From Anaeramoeba flamelloides (lineage: Eukaryota > Metamonada > Anaeramoebidae), in the NCBI GenBank assembly GCA_027625915.1, contig JANTQA010000036.1, positions 5,911,001 to 5,975,000 on the forward strand: a DNA stretch of 64,000 bases. Reading direction: 5' to 3'. Each line of letters opens with the position of its first letter. Positions within the stretch are counted from its first letter, which is position 1. The notes under the pieces were generated by a model. The model did not search any database, was not told the DNA's origin, and saw only the letters and a program-made list of their open reading frames with translations. This document shows, in pieces, positions 34,976 to 46,100 of this stretch. Made by a program: the position numbers and the translations under genes.

Positions 34976-35528
34976 AAATCGATCAATTGACCAAGTTACT
35001 GATTATTTCTCTTCAATTTCTGAATTTTATCCATTTTTTCTCTCAGAATTTTATAATTTAAATTTATCATCATTTACTTTTACTTTTGATTTTGAGAACA
35101 AAAACTCAAATACCAACAATAACAATAACAACAAGAACAATATCCAAAAAATCAAAAGCGTTACAAGCAATACTGTCAATAAGAATAACAACCAGAAAAA
35201 TACTAATACTAACAATAACAAAAGGAAAAACAATAATGATATCAAAAAAATCAAAAAAAATAATAGTGGTAGTAATAGTGGTAATAATAATGATGATGAT
35301 ATTAATAATAATAAATCAACAACAAAATATACTTTTCTAAAATCAACAGAGAAATTAATCCTAACAACTGCAAAAGCAAAAACTATTTTAAAAACTTTTA
35401 ATCAGAATAATTTAAAAAATTTAATCAATTTCTTTTCAGCAAACGATGTTTCAGGTTTCTACCAAACAAATCCTCTCTTATTCTTTTATAATTTATTTAA
35501 TTTCTCAAAAAAAATATCAAAATTATAA
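34932..35528 (+). CDS. Probable C-terminal continuation of the LRR/BTB gene, +1 frame
   Basis: No ATG begins this frame, but it is open from the purine run to TAA at 35526-35528 (about 199 codons). It starts with Glu/Lys repeats and reaches VTDYFSSISEFYPFFLSEFY, which matches the second half of a BTB domain (compare NDYSGQTFDSMEIIIKHLYS in the ankyrin gene). An Asn/Lys-rich insert follows, and then a tail (KLILTTAKAKTILKTFNQNN). The first half of this BTB fold ends just before the purine run in the preceding frame. The frame change lies in homopolymer-rich sequence at about 34820-34925. It may be an assembly error, a real indel or, less likely, a small intron. Confidence 0.65.
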   Translation, partial: EKEKEKEKEKEKRKRNRSIDQVTDYFSSISEFYPFFLSEFYNLNLSSFTFTFDFENKNSNTNNNNNNKNNIQKIKSVTSNTVNKNNNQKNTNTNNNKRKNNNDIKKIKKNNSGSNSGNNNDDDINNNKSTTKYTFLKSTEKLILTTAKAKTILKTFNQNNLKNLINFFSANDVSGFYQTNPLLFFYNLFNFSKKISKL

Positions 35529-35619
35529 ATTATAGCAAATTTTAAAAGAAAAGAAAAGGAAAGGAAAGGAAAGGAAACAAAAGAAAAGATGAAGTTAATA
35601 TTAATAAACCAATGATAAT

Positions 35620-36165
35620 TAAACTAAAATTCAAAATTTTTCACCCAGCTAAAACGTTCCAAACAATCAAAACAATACAATTTCATTGAAATTGGAGATA
35701 ATTTTGATTTTTGAAAAATATGAAAATCATTTTTTCATCTTTTTAGTTTTTGTTTTCATTTCATTGTTTGAATTACGTAATTGGCTTCGTTGGATCAAAA
35801 ATTTTTATCAACAAGGTTTATATTATGTTAAAGTTGAAAGTTGTTCCAAATAGAAGAACTCAAATAAAATTAGTTGGTAGTATCTAACCTTTTGATCGAT
35901 CAATATTCCTAATAGAATTTAAACAGATTTACTAATGTATTTTTTTGTTTTGCTCTCTCCAAAATTTTTAACACACCCATGATTTATTTGTATTGATAAT
36001 TATTTATTTTTTTGTTTTGTGAGTATTGTAATTTATAAAAAGGTGTTAACATTTTAATTGGTGAATGGTTCTAATTTGGTAAATCTTCGAGAAGTGATTA
36101 AATAAGTTTTTTTCTTCACAAATCGAATTTTGGTGTGTTAAAAATTTTGAATTGGGGTTTATTTG
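35620..36165 (-). mobile_element. 540-bp MITE, CCAATTCAAAAATTTTAAC family, copy 2
   Basis: Similar along its length to 20850-21372. Left end AATTCAAAATTTTTCACCCA, right end (inverted) AATTCAAAATTTTTAACACA. The interior includes GATCGATCAATATT, recalling the 23793 family. There is no coding frame. Confidence 0.6.
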
Positions 36166-36301
36166 AAACAATAATTTTATTTCAATTCTCATTTATATAT
36201 TTAAGATTACTTATTTGACTTAATTCATAATGTGTGTTCAAATTGGTTTCTCATTACTTTACAAATTAGAAGAATAATATTTTTCAATTTCTTCTAATTT
36301 T

Positions 36302-36428
36302 ATTTTTTATACTTTTTACCTTTTCCAAATTTCCGTTCTTAAGTTGCTTGGGTTCCTTAGGTTCCTTAGGTTCCTTCTCTTTTTGTTTTTTTAGGTGTTT
36401 GGGAAAGGTAAAAAGTATAAAAAATCAT
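36302..36428. repeat. Foldback with a three-unit TTAGGTTCC core
   Basis: The arm TTTTTTATACTTTTTACC at about 36302-36327 is mirrored by GGTAAAAAGTATAAAAAATC at 36406-36425. Between them lies a short tandem array (GGTTCCTTA, three units, 36350-36376). Confidence 0.75.
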
Positions 36429-36439
36429 TATAAGAATTG

Positions 36440-36660
36440 GTTGACCTGGTCGTGACTAACCCAACCAAACTTGTTCATGATCAGATCTTCGACGAGGACT
36501 TATGCAACTGAACTGAATCCAACGAATGCGATCTGAAACCAAACCAAAGTGAACCGAATTGAACTTTCGGTACTATCTGTCGAGTCGTTGCTTGGACTGG
36601 GTTTTTGCTGTCGAGTCGGTATCTTGTACTGGGATTTTGCGAAAACAAGATTTGGGAAAC
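36440..36660. other. Unexplained GC-richer patch with a 33-base direct repeat
   Basis: About 220 bases stand out from the AT-rich surroundings by balanced base use. They include two near-copies of a unit starting TGTCGAGTCG (about 36578 and 36611) and ending in ACTGGG then TTTTGC, and many short AACTGAA/AACCGAA words. A minus-strand frame of 76 codons exists but looks like no protein. It could be a non-coding RNA gene or the remains of a foreign insert. I cannot assign it. Confidence 0.4.
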
Positions 36661-37173
36661 TTGCAAACTTGTAAAAAAAAAATAAAATAAAAAAAAAAAA
36701 AATAACACCAAAAAAAAATTAAAAAAGAAAAAGCAAAATGTGAAAAAATGTGAAAAAAAAAATTTAAAAATTAATTTTTTCTTTTAAAATCCATTCAAAG
36801 TCTTTAAAAGAATGCAAATTAACCCAATCATAAATGTGGTACCTTTGACTGGAAAATAGTTTATTTAAATTTTTTTTTTCAAAAAGTTTAATAATTATGA
36901 TCTTAATTTTAATTCTTTTTTATTGATTTATTTTTTTTTTTTTTGATTCTTCATTAATTATTTATTTACTTTGATTCATACTTTATTTTCTTTTTTACTT
37001 AGAGATATTAAATCAAAGGTGTTTTTTTATAGAATTAAATGAAAAATTATCATATTTGTTTATATAAAATCAATTTGTGGAAATTAATTAAACAAGATTT
37101 ATTGAAACAATTAGAGATCTTGATATTGATTTTTTTAAAAAGAATTTAATCATGTAAAATTGTTAATTTGACT

Positions 37174-40100
37174 TTACATTTGGTCTACATACACTAGACC
37201 CACTGGAGAGTTAATTAAAATGTGTTTTTTAGTGTTTATAGTTTTTTGGGGAATTTTGGATTTTGGGGAATTTTCGGGAATATTTGATAGATTCTTTTTT
37301 TTTTGATTATTTTGAGGATTTTGTATGATAAACATAATATACCGATTTAATAAACGAGAAAATGATATTTTTTGAATAAATGTTGCTTTGGTTGTATACC
37401 ATCTAAGTAAAATAGTTGATAAATTGTTAATCCAAATGTTTTTATAACTGTTGATTACATTTTGGTTTTTGATTTTATATTTTTCATTATTTGATTGGTG
37501 ATTTACGGTAAATTGTTTAATATAATTGAAAAAGTTGAATAACTTTTTAGTATTGTTAATTGAACTACAATATTTTAAAATAATTAAAAAATTTGATTTA
37601 TTTTGAATTACTTTAATAAATTTTTTTTCATTATTTGAAAGATTTTTTTTTTTAATAACTCTCTTCTTCTTCTTATTATTATTACGATTGCCTTTAATAT
37701 TATCACCTGATGATAAAGATAATTTATTTTTTAGTTTCAATTTATTTCTGGCTTTAATTGTTGATTTAATTTCTATAATTACAATGACAAGCCACAAAAA
37801 TATACTTAGAGTCAAGAAAAAAATGATCAAATTTGCAACTATATCTTTTGTTTTCTCAGAACTATTTTTGAATTCCTCTGAAACAAAATAAAGCCCACAG
37901 AACAAAATAAATTCTGTAATTACCAGTAGAGAAAATTCCAAAAAGTTTCTAGGCGATGTGTTAAAGGGGTTACAATAGGATTGTATCAGAATTAAAAACA
38001 AGAAGAGTATAATAAAGATAATAATTTGGATATTTGGTGAATTTGACAGATAAAGAACAATGACCACAACAGTTATTTTTCGAAATGTAAGAACAAATTC
38101 CCAAAAGAACCATTCCTTTCTAAATTTGCTAGTTAATAAACCAAATCTTTGATTAAAGGTGTTTTCATCAACTTTTCTGGAATGGTAATATAAAGACCAC
38201 CCAAGAAATACTGGTATTCCGATAATATATAAGATTCCAAAAATAATTACAAATGGAAGCATTTTATACCACCATCCATCATAACAATTGTATTTTAGAT
38301 TGGCTTTCAAAGAATAAGAATAATTTTGAGAATTTGAATTCGAAATTTTGGCACAATCAAAAATTTCGAAAATTTTTAAACATAAAATCAAATACATTAA
38401 AAATATAAAGGCAACAAATGAATTTATACAATTATTCATAAAAACCTTCAAATCATTTTTATCCATCCCATTAACCCAAAATGAAAAATGATAATATTTT
38501 AAATATGTAAAGGGTTTTAAAAATTTGTTTTGTTGGTTTTTACTTGGTTTGATAAATAAATTAGGGAATTTATTCAGAAATTTTGGTCCAATTTTTTTGA
38601 CGATTTTGCTATGTAATAATATTAAATAATAAAAGCAAACAAAAAGCAATATTATAACAATTGGTAGTAGCATGATCAAAAACCATTTTTCTGTATAGCT
38701 TAAATTGAAAGAGCATTCCAAAGCAAGCATATCAATATTTAAATTGAAGAATGTGAAATTTTTAAAGAAATTTTGGATTTTGAATGGCCAATTAAAATAC
38801 ATTTTTGGGAATAAGACAATAATTTGGAAAAAGGACACCAAGATTGTTAGTGAACCAAAATAATTTTCACCTTTTTTGGCAATAAATATTAAGGCCAAAA
38901 CAAATATCAATAATAAAACGAAGGCAATGAACAATCGAGCCCAATTATTATCTGGGCAAATTAAGCATTGTTCTTCAAATTTATAAAACCCTTCCATGCA
39001 TTCCTCACATTTGATTCCTGTATACCCTAATTCATCATTGCACTTTTCAATTTCATTGCCAGGGCATGCGTCTTCAATTTTGCATTTAATTAAATCAAGT
39101 GGCGCTATTTTTGAACTCCAATATCCCTCTTTGGGGTTTGGATATTGTTGATTTAACTGATCGCAAATCCCGTTTTCGGGGCATTTTTCACAATTTTGCC
39201 CCGCTTCTCCATAATACCCCACTATACAAAAGCATTCCTTGGGATTAATGGTGTTCGTTGTTAGCGTTATGCTATGCATTGAACAATAATTGCACTCGCT
39301 AGACCGAGTTGTGGATTGCCAGGTATTGAATGGGCATGGCTGACATGTCATCGTCCCCGCTTGATCTTGATATTCTCCAGCGAGGCAATGTTTACAAAAG
39401 GTTTGCCCCTCGCGATTAGAATAGCTCCCCGCTTGGCAATCTAGACAAGTAGTTGAATTGCGATTATTATTATACTGGCCTTGGCTGCATAATTTACAAC
39501 TACTTGCTCCCTCTTGATCTGAATATGTACCAATTTCGCATTGAATACAATCGTTCTCAGAAGTTGATCCAAGTTTTGAATTATAAGATCCCGATAAACA
39601 TTTGTTACAGAAATTTTGCCCTTTATGATCTTGATATTCTCCCTTATCGCATTTTTGACATCCGGATTGACCCGTTTGATTAGTATAAGAACCAGTTTCA
39701 CATTCATGGCAACTATATTGTCTAGTTTGATCTTGATAATGGCCCACTAGACATTCTTGGCATTTGGGCTGATTTTCGTTGGAATTATAAAATCCTTTTT
39801 GGCAAGATAAGCAATCACCCATCGATGTTGCTCCTGGTTTATTGTTATACGTTCCTTTGGGGCAACCAAGACAATCGCTTTTTGATTTTGAACCCAGCTT
39901 TTCATTATAAGAGCCCTTCTCACATTTTTCACAAAAGCTTTGCCCTTTATGATCTTGATATTCTCCCTTATCGCATTTTTGACATTCAGATTGCCCTCTT
40001 TCGTCTGTATAAGAGCCGGTTTCACATTCACGGCAACTAGATTCTGCTGTTTCATTTTGATAATGGCCCACTTCACATGTTTGGCATTGGGATTGTCCCT

Positions 40101-43100
40101 CTGATTTTGCATAAGAACCCTTTTTGCAATCTGTGCATGTAGATAATCCTTTTTCATCTACATAATAGCCAATCTTGCATTTAAGGCATTCAGATTGACC
40201 TTTTTTATCTGCATAATATCCAGCTCCACATTTTTGGCAATAACTTTGTGCCGTTTCATTTTGGTAATTGCCCACTTCACATTCTTTACATCCGGATTGC
40301 CCCGGTTGTGATTGATAAAAACCTAAATCACATTCATGGCATTCCAATTGTCTAGTTTGATTTGCATAAGTCCCAGTTTCACATTCTAGGCATTTAGATT
40401 GATTTTCGTTGGAATTATAAAATCCTTTTTGGCAAGATAAGCAATCACCCATCGATGTTGCTCCTGGTTTATTGTTATACGTTCCTTTGGGGCAACCAAG
40501 ACAATCGCTTTTTGATTTTGAACCCAACATTTCATTATAAGAGCCCTTCTCACATTTTTCACAAAAGCTTTGCCCTTTATGATCTTGATATTCTCCCTTA
40601 TCGCATTTTTGACATTCAGATTGCCCCGTTTGATTTTGATAATGACCAGTTTCACATTCACGGCAACTAGATTGTGCTGTTTCATTTGCATAATGACCTA
40701 CTTCACATTCAAGGCAATCAGACTCCCCTGTTTGATTTTGATAATAACCTAAGCCACAATCAGAACATTCTGTGAGCCCACTTTTAGTATTAAATTCTCC
40801 AACATCACAAGTACTGCAAATATTGCTATTAACCTCTGTAGAATATTGCCCAGGTTGGCAGAATTCGCAAGAAGGTAACGAAGATCCAGGTAAGCAATCA
40901 CAATCTCCTGTTGCAAGGTTACAATTACCACCTTTATTACATTCATCACAATTCATTAAATTCATTCCATTCGCAAGAACACAAGATGGCCCGTCTGACT
41001 CGCTACCAGTGATTTCATTATTGACTATGTTATCGTATGTGGGTGCATTATTATTACTAATAATTAAATTTGAATATGTGATTTCTGGTTTGTCCGGACC
41101 TGGCCTTGTACATAGCAACCCAGATGATTTCAAAGTTGCATTATTGTTTTGAATTGTGACATTCTCAAAATATAAATTGCATCCAGAATTATAAATTGTT
41201 CCTATTTCGGCTACATTATTTGTAATATTACAATTAATAAATTGAACAAGTTTTGGATCATCATTTCTCTCACAGTCTAGATAAAATGGAATACCTTTTA
41301 TTTCATTGAAATATTTAACAAATAAATAAATATAAATATTATTATTATTATTATTATTATTATTGAACAAGTGTAAAATTATACTATTTATTTTTTCCTT
41401 AATAATACACACACTAAAAAGAAATAAAAGTACAAAAACATATATTAAGAATTATTGGTTCAGGGAAATAATTTCAAATTCTCTTTGGTTAATAAACAAT
41501 TGATTATTAACATTTTATTTGTTTTTTCTTTAATTTTGGGATATTGCAGCAATTTTAAACCTGGTGTACAAGAGTTTATAAATACAAAATTTTTGATTTA
41601 TAATCAAACTTTATTTAAAGATATGTAAATGAAAATATATGTTAAAGTAGTTTTAAAGTTCCAAAACCAATATTGTAAATAAATTCAAAAAAAAAAAACA
41701 AAAAAAAAAAAATTCAAAAACAAAAAATCGACTTTAGATACACTTAAAAAGGGAAAGGAAAGTAACTTTTGTTATTTATCCAGGATGATACTATGAAAGG
41801 TGGTGAGAAAATGACAAATAAGTTAAAATTTTTCCTATAAAAATTGATTAGCCAAACCAGATCATTTACAAAAATTAAAAAAAAAAACCTAAATTTGATA
41901 AATGAAGAAGATATGGTCACGAATCTCTCAGCTCAGCCCGATTTGGAGTTTATAAATATGTTATTCGACTCATTGTTTCAAAAATGAGAAAGATATTTTT
42001 CTTGATAGGGTGATATTTATATCACGGTATCAAGAAAAATATAATACTTATTTTCTCAAATTCATTTAAATAACCACAGCTAATTTTTTTTTTTTTGTTA
42101 GCAAAGCTATAAAAAATGACATAAAAATTACCCATTTCCAAGTAATATTTTATTGGTTATTTTTTGTCATTATTTTTCCTTATAGATCCTCACCACTTCA
42201 ACTATAAAATAATTCATGTTATTAGTACTAAAAGAAATATGAACTGTACATAAATTTTGGATCGAACTTAATTTTGGAATTAAAAAACTTTTTTTTTAAG
42301 TGACTAATCTCTATTAAATTTTTTTACCTAAATTTAATAGAGATTGAGAAAATTTTTTTCCAATTACTTAGATTTGAAAAACACCTGTTTATTTTCAATA
42401 TTAAACATATTTCTAGATAATAAATCCTTATTTAGAAATTGGTCAAAAATAAAAAAATAATAGAGACTAGTCCCTTAAAAAATCAAATTTTTATTTCTTA
42501 ATTGAAAAAAGGAAAAGAATTATTTCAAGGTGTTAAAATGTTTACAGATGACTTAATTTTAATAATGGCAGGATCAATGTTTGAAATAAATTATCAATTA
42601 CAAAAAATATATAAAATAATAAAAGATTTTGAAATGAATCCAAATGATGATAAAACAAAAAAAAAACCTAATACCAAAAGAAATTTTATATCTTGGTATT
42701 TGGTTAGACAAAAAAACTCATCTAAAATTTAACTTTGAAAAGGTCAATAATAATTTTGAAAAAGTCCTCCATATTTTTAAAGAAAGGAATTTTTCTAATG
42801 GGTTAAAAATTCAATTCTTTAAAGCCGTTTTACATAGTCAACTATTATATGGGTTGGAGATATTTGACTCTACAGAATCCGATTTCAAAAAAATTGATAT
42901 TGGGATTAATAAGAAAATCACAGAATCGCTTTTAATAAACCCACATTCCCCAAGACTTATCTATAAAACTGAAGCAAAAATTGATTTGGCAAGAATCACA
43001 ATTTACAAAAAGAAAATTCAAATTAATTCAAAAAATTAAAAATTTTGGGATTTGATAAATTAATAAATCTTCTCCCCCTTCAGAGAAAAAAGAAACAGAA

Positions 43101-46100
43101 AACATTAATTGGAAAGTTCGAAATTTAAAAGAATTAGAATCTGAACTCGAAGTTTACAGAATTAATCAATTAAAAAAATAGTCCAAGTTGGAGTACAAAA
43201 TTATTTGAAAATAATTTTGATACAGGGAAATATTAACAAACAGTCGTGTCTCGGTTTTTTTAATTTAAGAAATAAACCGAAAATTTATTAAAATTTTCTG
43301 TTTATTTCTTAAATTAAAAAAAACCTAACGACAAAAATATTTAAAATGGAAGGGTTCAACTTCTATTCTAAAGTTAAGAAATTATACAAATTATCTTAAT
43401 AGATATTCTTATTTTATGAACAAAAATAAATCACAATTTTGTCAATTGTGTAAAATAAATAAAGATTTGGATATCATTGAAGATTTGGATCATTTTCTCT
43501 GGAACTACCAAGCCTATGAAAATAATCGGAAAATCTGGATTTCTGAATTAGAAAAAAACAATTTTTCACTTATTTTAAATAATAATAATATTTATAATAT
43601 TATTAATAAACAAGATTCAATATCTTTATTAGCTCTAGTAGATAATAAGACTATGTTTGAATCTATTATACGATTTCTATATTCAAGTTTAGGAATTCGG
43701 GCAAACAAGAGGAATTCTAAACTCCTCCCTTAAATTACAATAAAAAAAAAATTCTTGATTTTAAAAATATATCACAAATTTTAACATTTTCAAAAAAAGA
43801 TAGAATGTAAATATTAACTATGAAATAGAAAACTTAAATTATGAGATATAAATCTAAATCAATTTGGGGGAAAGTAATAATACATATTTCTGGATGAAAA
43901 GGTAAAGAATCTTCTAAGGTTATTAGATATAATAATAATATAATCAATAGGTTTTTTTATAATGACATTTATATGATGGTTATTAAATATATTTTTTTAA
44001 TTAGGGTTTTGTAATTTTTTTTTTAGATAATCCTTAGTAAAAACTTTCAAATTTTTGAAATTTGAAATAAAATTAAAAGAATATTGGGAACTCAAATCTT
44101 TCATAATGGTAGTTTGAAATTTTGAAAATTTTTTTAATGCTCTTCACAATTTTTGTGATATTCTTGGCTCGATGGGGATTTTGATGAATTTGATCCAACA
44201 TCAAATACCTTTTCTTGCCTTTATCAAATTATATCCAGTATGAAAATGACAAAGAACAATTCCTCAATTATTTTTGATTGTTCTCACCCGTTTTCACCTT
44301 TGAGGAGTACATTTAAAAGTTATATCTCAAATCAAAAATAGAATCATAAAAAAATCACAGCAATGTCCCAGCGTTTTCAATTTTCACATAAGAAGAAATT
44401 TTCTCAAAAAGTAGATTTTTTCAGATCCTCTTTTCCCTTCTGTTGAGAAATCCAATTTTTCGGAAAATCTTTCATTTCTTCCTTCTTAGATATAACTAAA
44501 TAATTAGTTGTTGGGTTTAGCATCAAAGAATCCCTTGATTAAAATATCGTACATATTAAATTTGTATTACAAAAGTTGCCATTAAATGGCTGTAATATTC
44601 CAAAAATGAAAATCAATTAGATTGCAATTTAGTAATATTCTTTATGTTTACAAATGTAAACTATCATTCAAAATAATTGGCCCATCAAAAATCAAAATTT
44701 AAAGAAAAATATTTTTAATACTTGTAGTTATCTATTATAATATCAAAATTTTTATTTTAGTATTTGGTTCACTACTCAGGGGTATTTGTTTTTCTTCAAA
44801 AAATAAAATAAAAAAGTTAAAAAAAAAATTTAAAAAAAATTGGGACATTTATTTTGAATGAAGCATTACATGAAAAAAAATTTTTTTAAAAATTAATAAA
44901 ACCCATTTATCGATTCTCCTTCCCTTTGAATAACTAAATCTAATCTCTTTGTCATATTTGAAACCAATTTTTCCATTAATTCATCTGTTACTTCTTTCAA
45001 ATTTTTCATTTTCATTTTCCATTTTAACAAAACACTTTTGAAAAAATAAAAAAGAGAAAAAATGATTTATTTACAAACTTTTCATTGTGAGAGAAAAAAC
45101 TTAAAAACGATACAAAAGCAATTCAAAATTGAAATATAAGGTGGGCCATTTATTTTGAATTTTAGTTTATTTAGAAATTGGTTTGATTTGTTTCTGGGAT
45201 TTCTGGAAATAGAAAAAAAAAAAATTCGAATAGCGATTTGGAAAAAAAACGTGAAACATGATTTTTAATTGGTAAACTTAATAGAATCACAGAAATCACA
45301 GAAATCACAGAAATCACAGAAATCACAGAAACCTGAAAACGGAAAATTAAACCAATAAAAAGAAGAAATAAATTAATTTTTAAGAAATAATTCGATAGAT
45401 TATTCTTAACTGGGTCAAGAAACTCAATTTAGATCTACTTTTTTATTGGGAATTCAATTACAGTAAGCTTAATTTCAAAAATTGTGCAGATTTTTCATCA
45501 GAAAAAAATTAGTTTAATTGTGTTTTTTTTTGAATAATAAGGTATTTTATAATTTTTTTAGAGAGACAATAGTCAATATAGATTAATAAATAAAAATGTT
45601 GTATAATCATTGTATTTTTTGAAAGACAAATGAAAAAAGAAAAAAATAATAACAACAAAGTTTGCCCCTAATTTTGAAATTTGGCTTATATACAATAGCG
45701 CATGTTTTTTATTATTTAAAGGATTTGTATATTGTTTTGGAAAATTTGGAGACATATTTGTTGTTTTTTTGGATTTTGATTTGTGTGTGTTTGAAATAAT
45801 TGTGGGATTTTTTAAGATTCAAGTTCTTCTATACTTAAATGGTAATGTTTGAATTTTACTTTTTCGTGGGTGTTTTATATTATCAAAAGGGGATTTTTTT
45901 GAAATCAGAGAAGTTCTTAGATTGATAAAAAGGAAATTCTACAAAAATAATTGTTTTCTTTTTTATTTGGATTGTTTTTTTGAAATTTTTTAACAGATTT
46001 TTTTATAAAAGTTCATTTTTCAAAATAACGTTTCACCAATATGTGTGTTCAATTTTTTGATAAAATACAAAATAGGCAATTATTACAATACTTTAGAGTA

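Larger units (their letters stand above)
35529..37173. other. Intergenic region between convergent genes
   Basis: It holds a GGAAA-type microsatellite at about 35548-35590, a 540-bp MITE (35620-36165), a foldback (36302-36428) and an unexplained GC-richer patch (36440-36660). It contains the 3' ends of the genes on both sides, so no promoter is expected. Confidence 0.55.

Noticed and set aside
36481-36711. 76-codon minus-strand frame over the GC-richer patch
   Set aside because: No similarity to a protein family, and its start lies in an A/T run; kept only as an unassigned patch.
40772-41152. Plus-strand frame of 126 codons opposite the Cys-rich gene
   Set aside because: Lies wholly opposite an exon whose protein is well supported; no recognisable motif.
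41295-41412. N-terminal extension of the Cys-rich gene from an ATG at 41412
   Set aside because: It codes a poly-Asn run from an ATT microsatellite and lacks a signal peptide, whereas splicing to 47893 restores the beta-helix.
45286-45334. Possible CRISPR-like array of AAATCACAG
   Set aside because: Nine-base contiguous units without spacers: a minisatellite in a eukaryotic intron.
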